Below are positions 63,042 to 64,000 of a stretch of 64,000 bases of DNA, piece by piece. The position numbers were made by a program, and so were the translations under genes. Origin of the DNA: CBDCVN01 sp965223045 (GTDB lineage Bacteria > Deinococcota > Deinococci > Deinococcales > Trueperaceae); the NCBI GenBank assembly GCA_965223045.1, contig CBDCVN010000013.1, forward strand, positions 3,224,001 through 3,288,000. Reading direction: 5' to 3'. How positions within the stretch are numbered: the first letter of the stretch is position 1; the number at the start of each line of letters is the position of its first letter. The notes beneath the pieces are model-generated. The model was not told the DNA's origin. It made no database searches and was given only the letters and a program-made list of their open reading frames with translations.

Positions 63042-63947
63042 ATGATTAATCGAGTTGTCATCCCTGGTGGAAGTGGTTTTTTAGGATCTTCACTAGCCAA
63101 TTACCTTGTTACTAAAGGTTATGAGGTAATTATCCTTACTCGCAAACCAAGCAAAACAGAGGGGCCAATTCAATATATTTATTGGGATGGTAAAAACCTT
63201 GGAGAGTGGGCTCGAGCATTCGAAAATGCCAAGGCCATAATCAACTTAACAGGTCGCAGTGTTAATTGCTTCCCTACAGCAAAAAACAAGCATGAAATCA
63301 TTGAATCAAGAGTTAATTCAGTAAATGCTGTCACACAAACTATCAGTCAAGCTAGTTCCCCACCAAGTGTTTTAATTCAGGCTAGCTCTTTGGCTATTTA
63401 TGGCGATACTCAGGAGGCCTGTACTGAGAAAGCCCCATATGGAGAAGGGGTTTCTGTAAGTGTATGTGAACGTTGGGAGGGGGTGCTCGAGCAAACAAAT
63501 CTACCAAGTACTAGAAAGGTGGTGCTTCGGATAGGTTTTGTTCTGGGTAAAGGTGGGGGAGCACTAGAGCCATTAACAAATTTAACAAAATGTTTCTTAG
63601 GTGGGCAAATTGCTGGTGGTCAACAGTATATCAGTTGGCTCCATATTGAAGACTTAAACAGAATGATATTGTGGGCAATAGAATCAGATAAAGTCCAAGG
63701 CGCCTTTAATGCTACAAATCCAAACCCTGTAACTAATGCCCAATTCATGCGCACTCTTCGCTCGGTTCTAGGTCGCCCTTGGAGTCCACCAATACCTGCA
63801 TGGGCTGTACATATTGGTGCGGTTTTTATGCGAACAGATGCTAGTCTTGCTTTAACAGGTAGAAAATGTATACCTGAAAGAGCACAAGCAATGGGGTTTA
63901 ATTTTAACTATTTAGATCTTCAAAAAACGCTAGAAGGCATTGTATAA
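63042..63947 (+). CDS. TIGR01777/YfcH-type NAD(P)-dependent epimerase-like protein
   Basis: The 301-residue extended SDR protein has a Rossmann start VVIPGGSGFLGSSLANYLVTKGYEV, IINLTGRSVNCF, SSLAIYGD and a Tyr-x3-Lys-like region, plus a C-terminal DUF1731 domain (LGRPWSPPIPAWAVHIGAVF... GFNFNYLDLQKTLEGIV). Family members (YfcH, cell-division-inhibitor SulA-like in plants) have unproved substrates. Full length. Two GCTCGAGC octamers lie in the gene. Confidence 0.88.
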   Translation: MINRVVIPGGSGFLGSSLANYLVTKGYEVIILTRKPSKTEGPIQYIYWDGKNLGEWARAFENAKAIINLTGRSVNCFPTAKNKHEIIESRVNSVNAVTQTISQASSPPSVLIQASSLAIYGDTQEACTEKAPYGEGVSVSVCERWEGVLEQTNLPSTRKVVLRIGFVLGKGGGALEPLTNLTKCFLGGQIAGGQQYISWLHIEDLNRMILWAIESDKVQGAFNATNPNPVTNAQFMRTLRSVLGRPWSPPIPAWAVHIGAVFMRTDASLALTGRKCIPERAQAMGFNFNYLDLQKTLEGIV

Positions 63948-63973
63948 CTTAATATAACTTATGAGTATAGCTT

Positions 63974-64000
63974 ATGAAAATTTCTGAACAAGACGCCACC
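63974..64000 (+). CDS. Possible start of a gene running off the window
   Basis: ATG at 63974 opens a frame MKISEQDAT to the edge. The start resembles the N-terminus of GatC (aspartyl/glutamyl-tRNA amidotransferase subunit C), but nine residues cannot prove it, and no strong ribosome site precedes it. The string atttctgaacaag also occurs in the IS5-type MITE ends, so it might be mobile-element sequence instead. Confidence 0.3.

Noticed and set aside
1..64000. tRNA, rRNA or CRISPR array
   Set aside because: No TPsiC-like arm with a cloverleaf, no rRNA sequence and no regularly spaced short repeats were noticed. A covariance search was not possible.

Overview
This is a 64 kb A+T-rich bacterial chromosome segment that mixes ordinary housekeeping genes with a dense load of insertion sequences (IS), non-autonomous miniature elements (MITEs) and the genes they have broken. 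The lineage cannot be fixed from the sequence alone. An ScpA of the short Deinococcus/Thermus style, a DUF1999 GNAT protein (a family I know from Thermus and Deinococcus), a MetX plus MetY homocysteine pathway, a bacteriohemerythrin and a nuoC-nuoD pair suggest a low-GC relative of the Deinococcota. I hold this at moderate confidence. A strong signature of the native DNA is the palindrome GCTCGAGC (core CTCGAG): by hand I count about 41 hexamers and about 20 octamers, all outside the transposase genes.

Layout. 1-5.2 kb: IS remnants and a three-part signalling gene (Ser/Thr kinase, AAA ATPase, helical repeats) killed by two in-frame TAA codons, a 1,012-bp IS and loss of its 3' half. 5.6-7.3 kb: scpA followed by a frameshifted TolC-like pseudogene. 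7.3-24.9 kb is the most intact part: bacteriohemerythrin, YceH, a methyltransferase, a divergent LysR/metallo-beta-lactamase pair, an esterase, two PLP sulfhydrylases, an ADP-ribosylglycohydrolase, dodecin, a tail-collar-like secreted protein, metX, a phosphoesterase, an amino-acid binding protein, a 43-aa membrane protein, a DUF1999 GNAT plus HMA-like pair, nuoC-nuoD, and a two-gene unit with a Panacea-like/DUF488 protein. 25.0-29.3 kb: one 1,416-aa exported protein built from diverged internal repeats.

29.5-50.7 kb is an IS-shaped accessory zone. It holds an ISAzo13 element interrupted by a MITE, two large AAA/TPR regulators (one lost its 5' end, the other is cut by a 536-bp element), IS1, IS3, IS4-type and IS5 elements, FG-GAP protein fragments, a three-domain YceI protein next to an intradiol-dioxygenase-like protein, and a second metY copy in three pieces. 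51.1-62.7 kb carries a HEPN-like/CBS protein, a 1,028-aa secreted nuclease, and exported or lipoprotein genes, two of which are cut cleanly by IS4 and IS1 with target duplications that let the original frames be rebuilt. An intact NAD-dependent epimerase-like gene closes the window, followed by the first codons of another possible gene.

Working together: MetX acetylates homoserine and the MetY enzymes turn it into homocysteine; NuoC/NuoD belong to respiratory complex I; hemerythrin, dodecin and the beta-lactamase-fold hydrolase point to oxygen/flavin handling and hydrolytic chemistry. The least understood candidates are the HEPN-CBS protein, the DUF488 pair, the giant repeat protein and the CKEGL-type N-terminal module shared by two unrelated secreted proteins.
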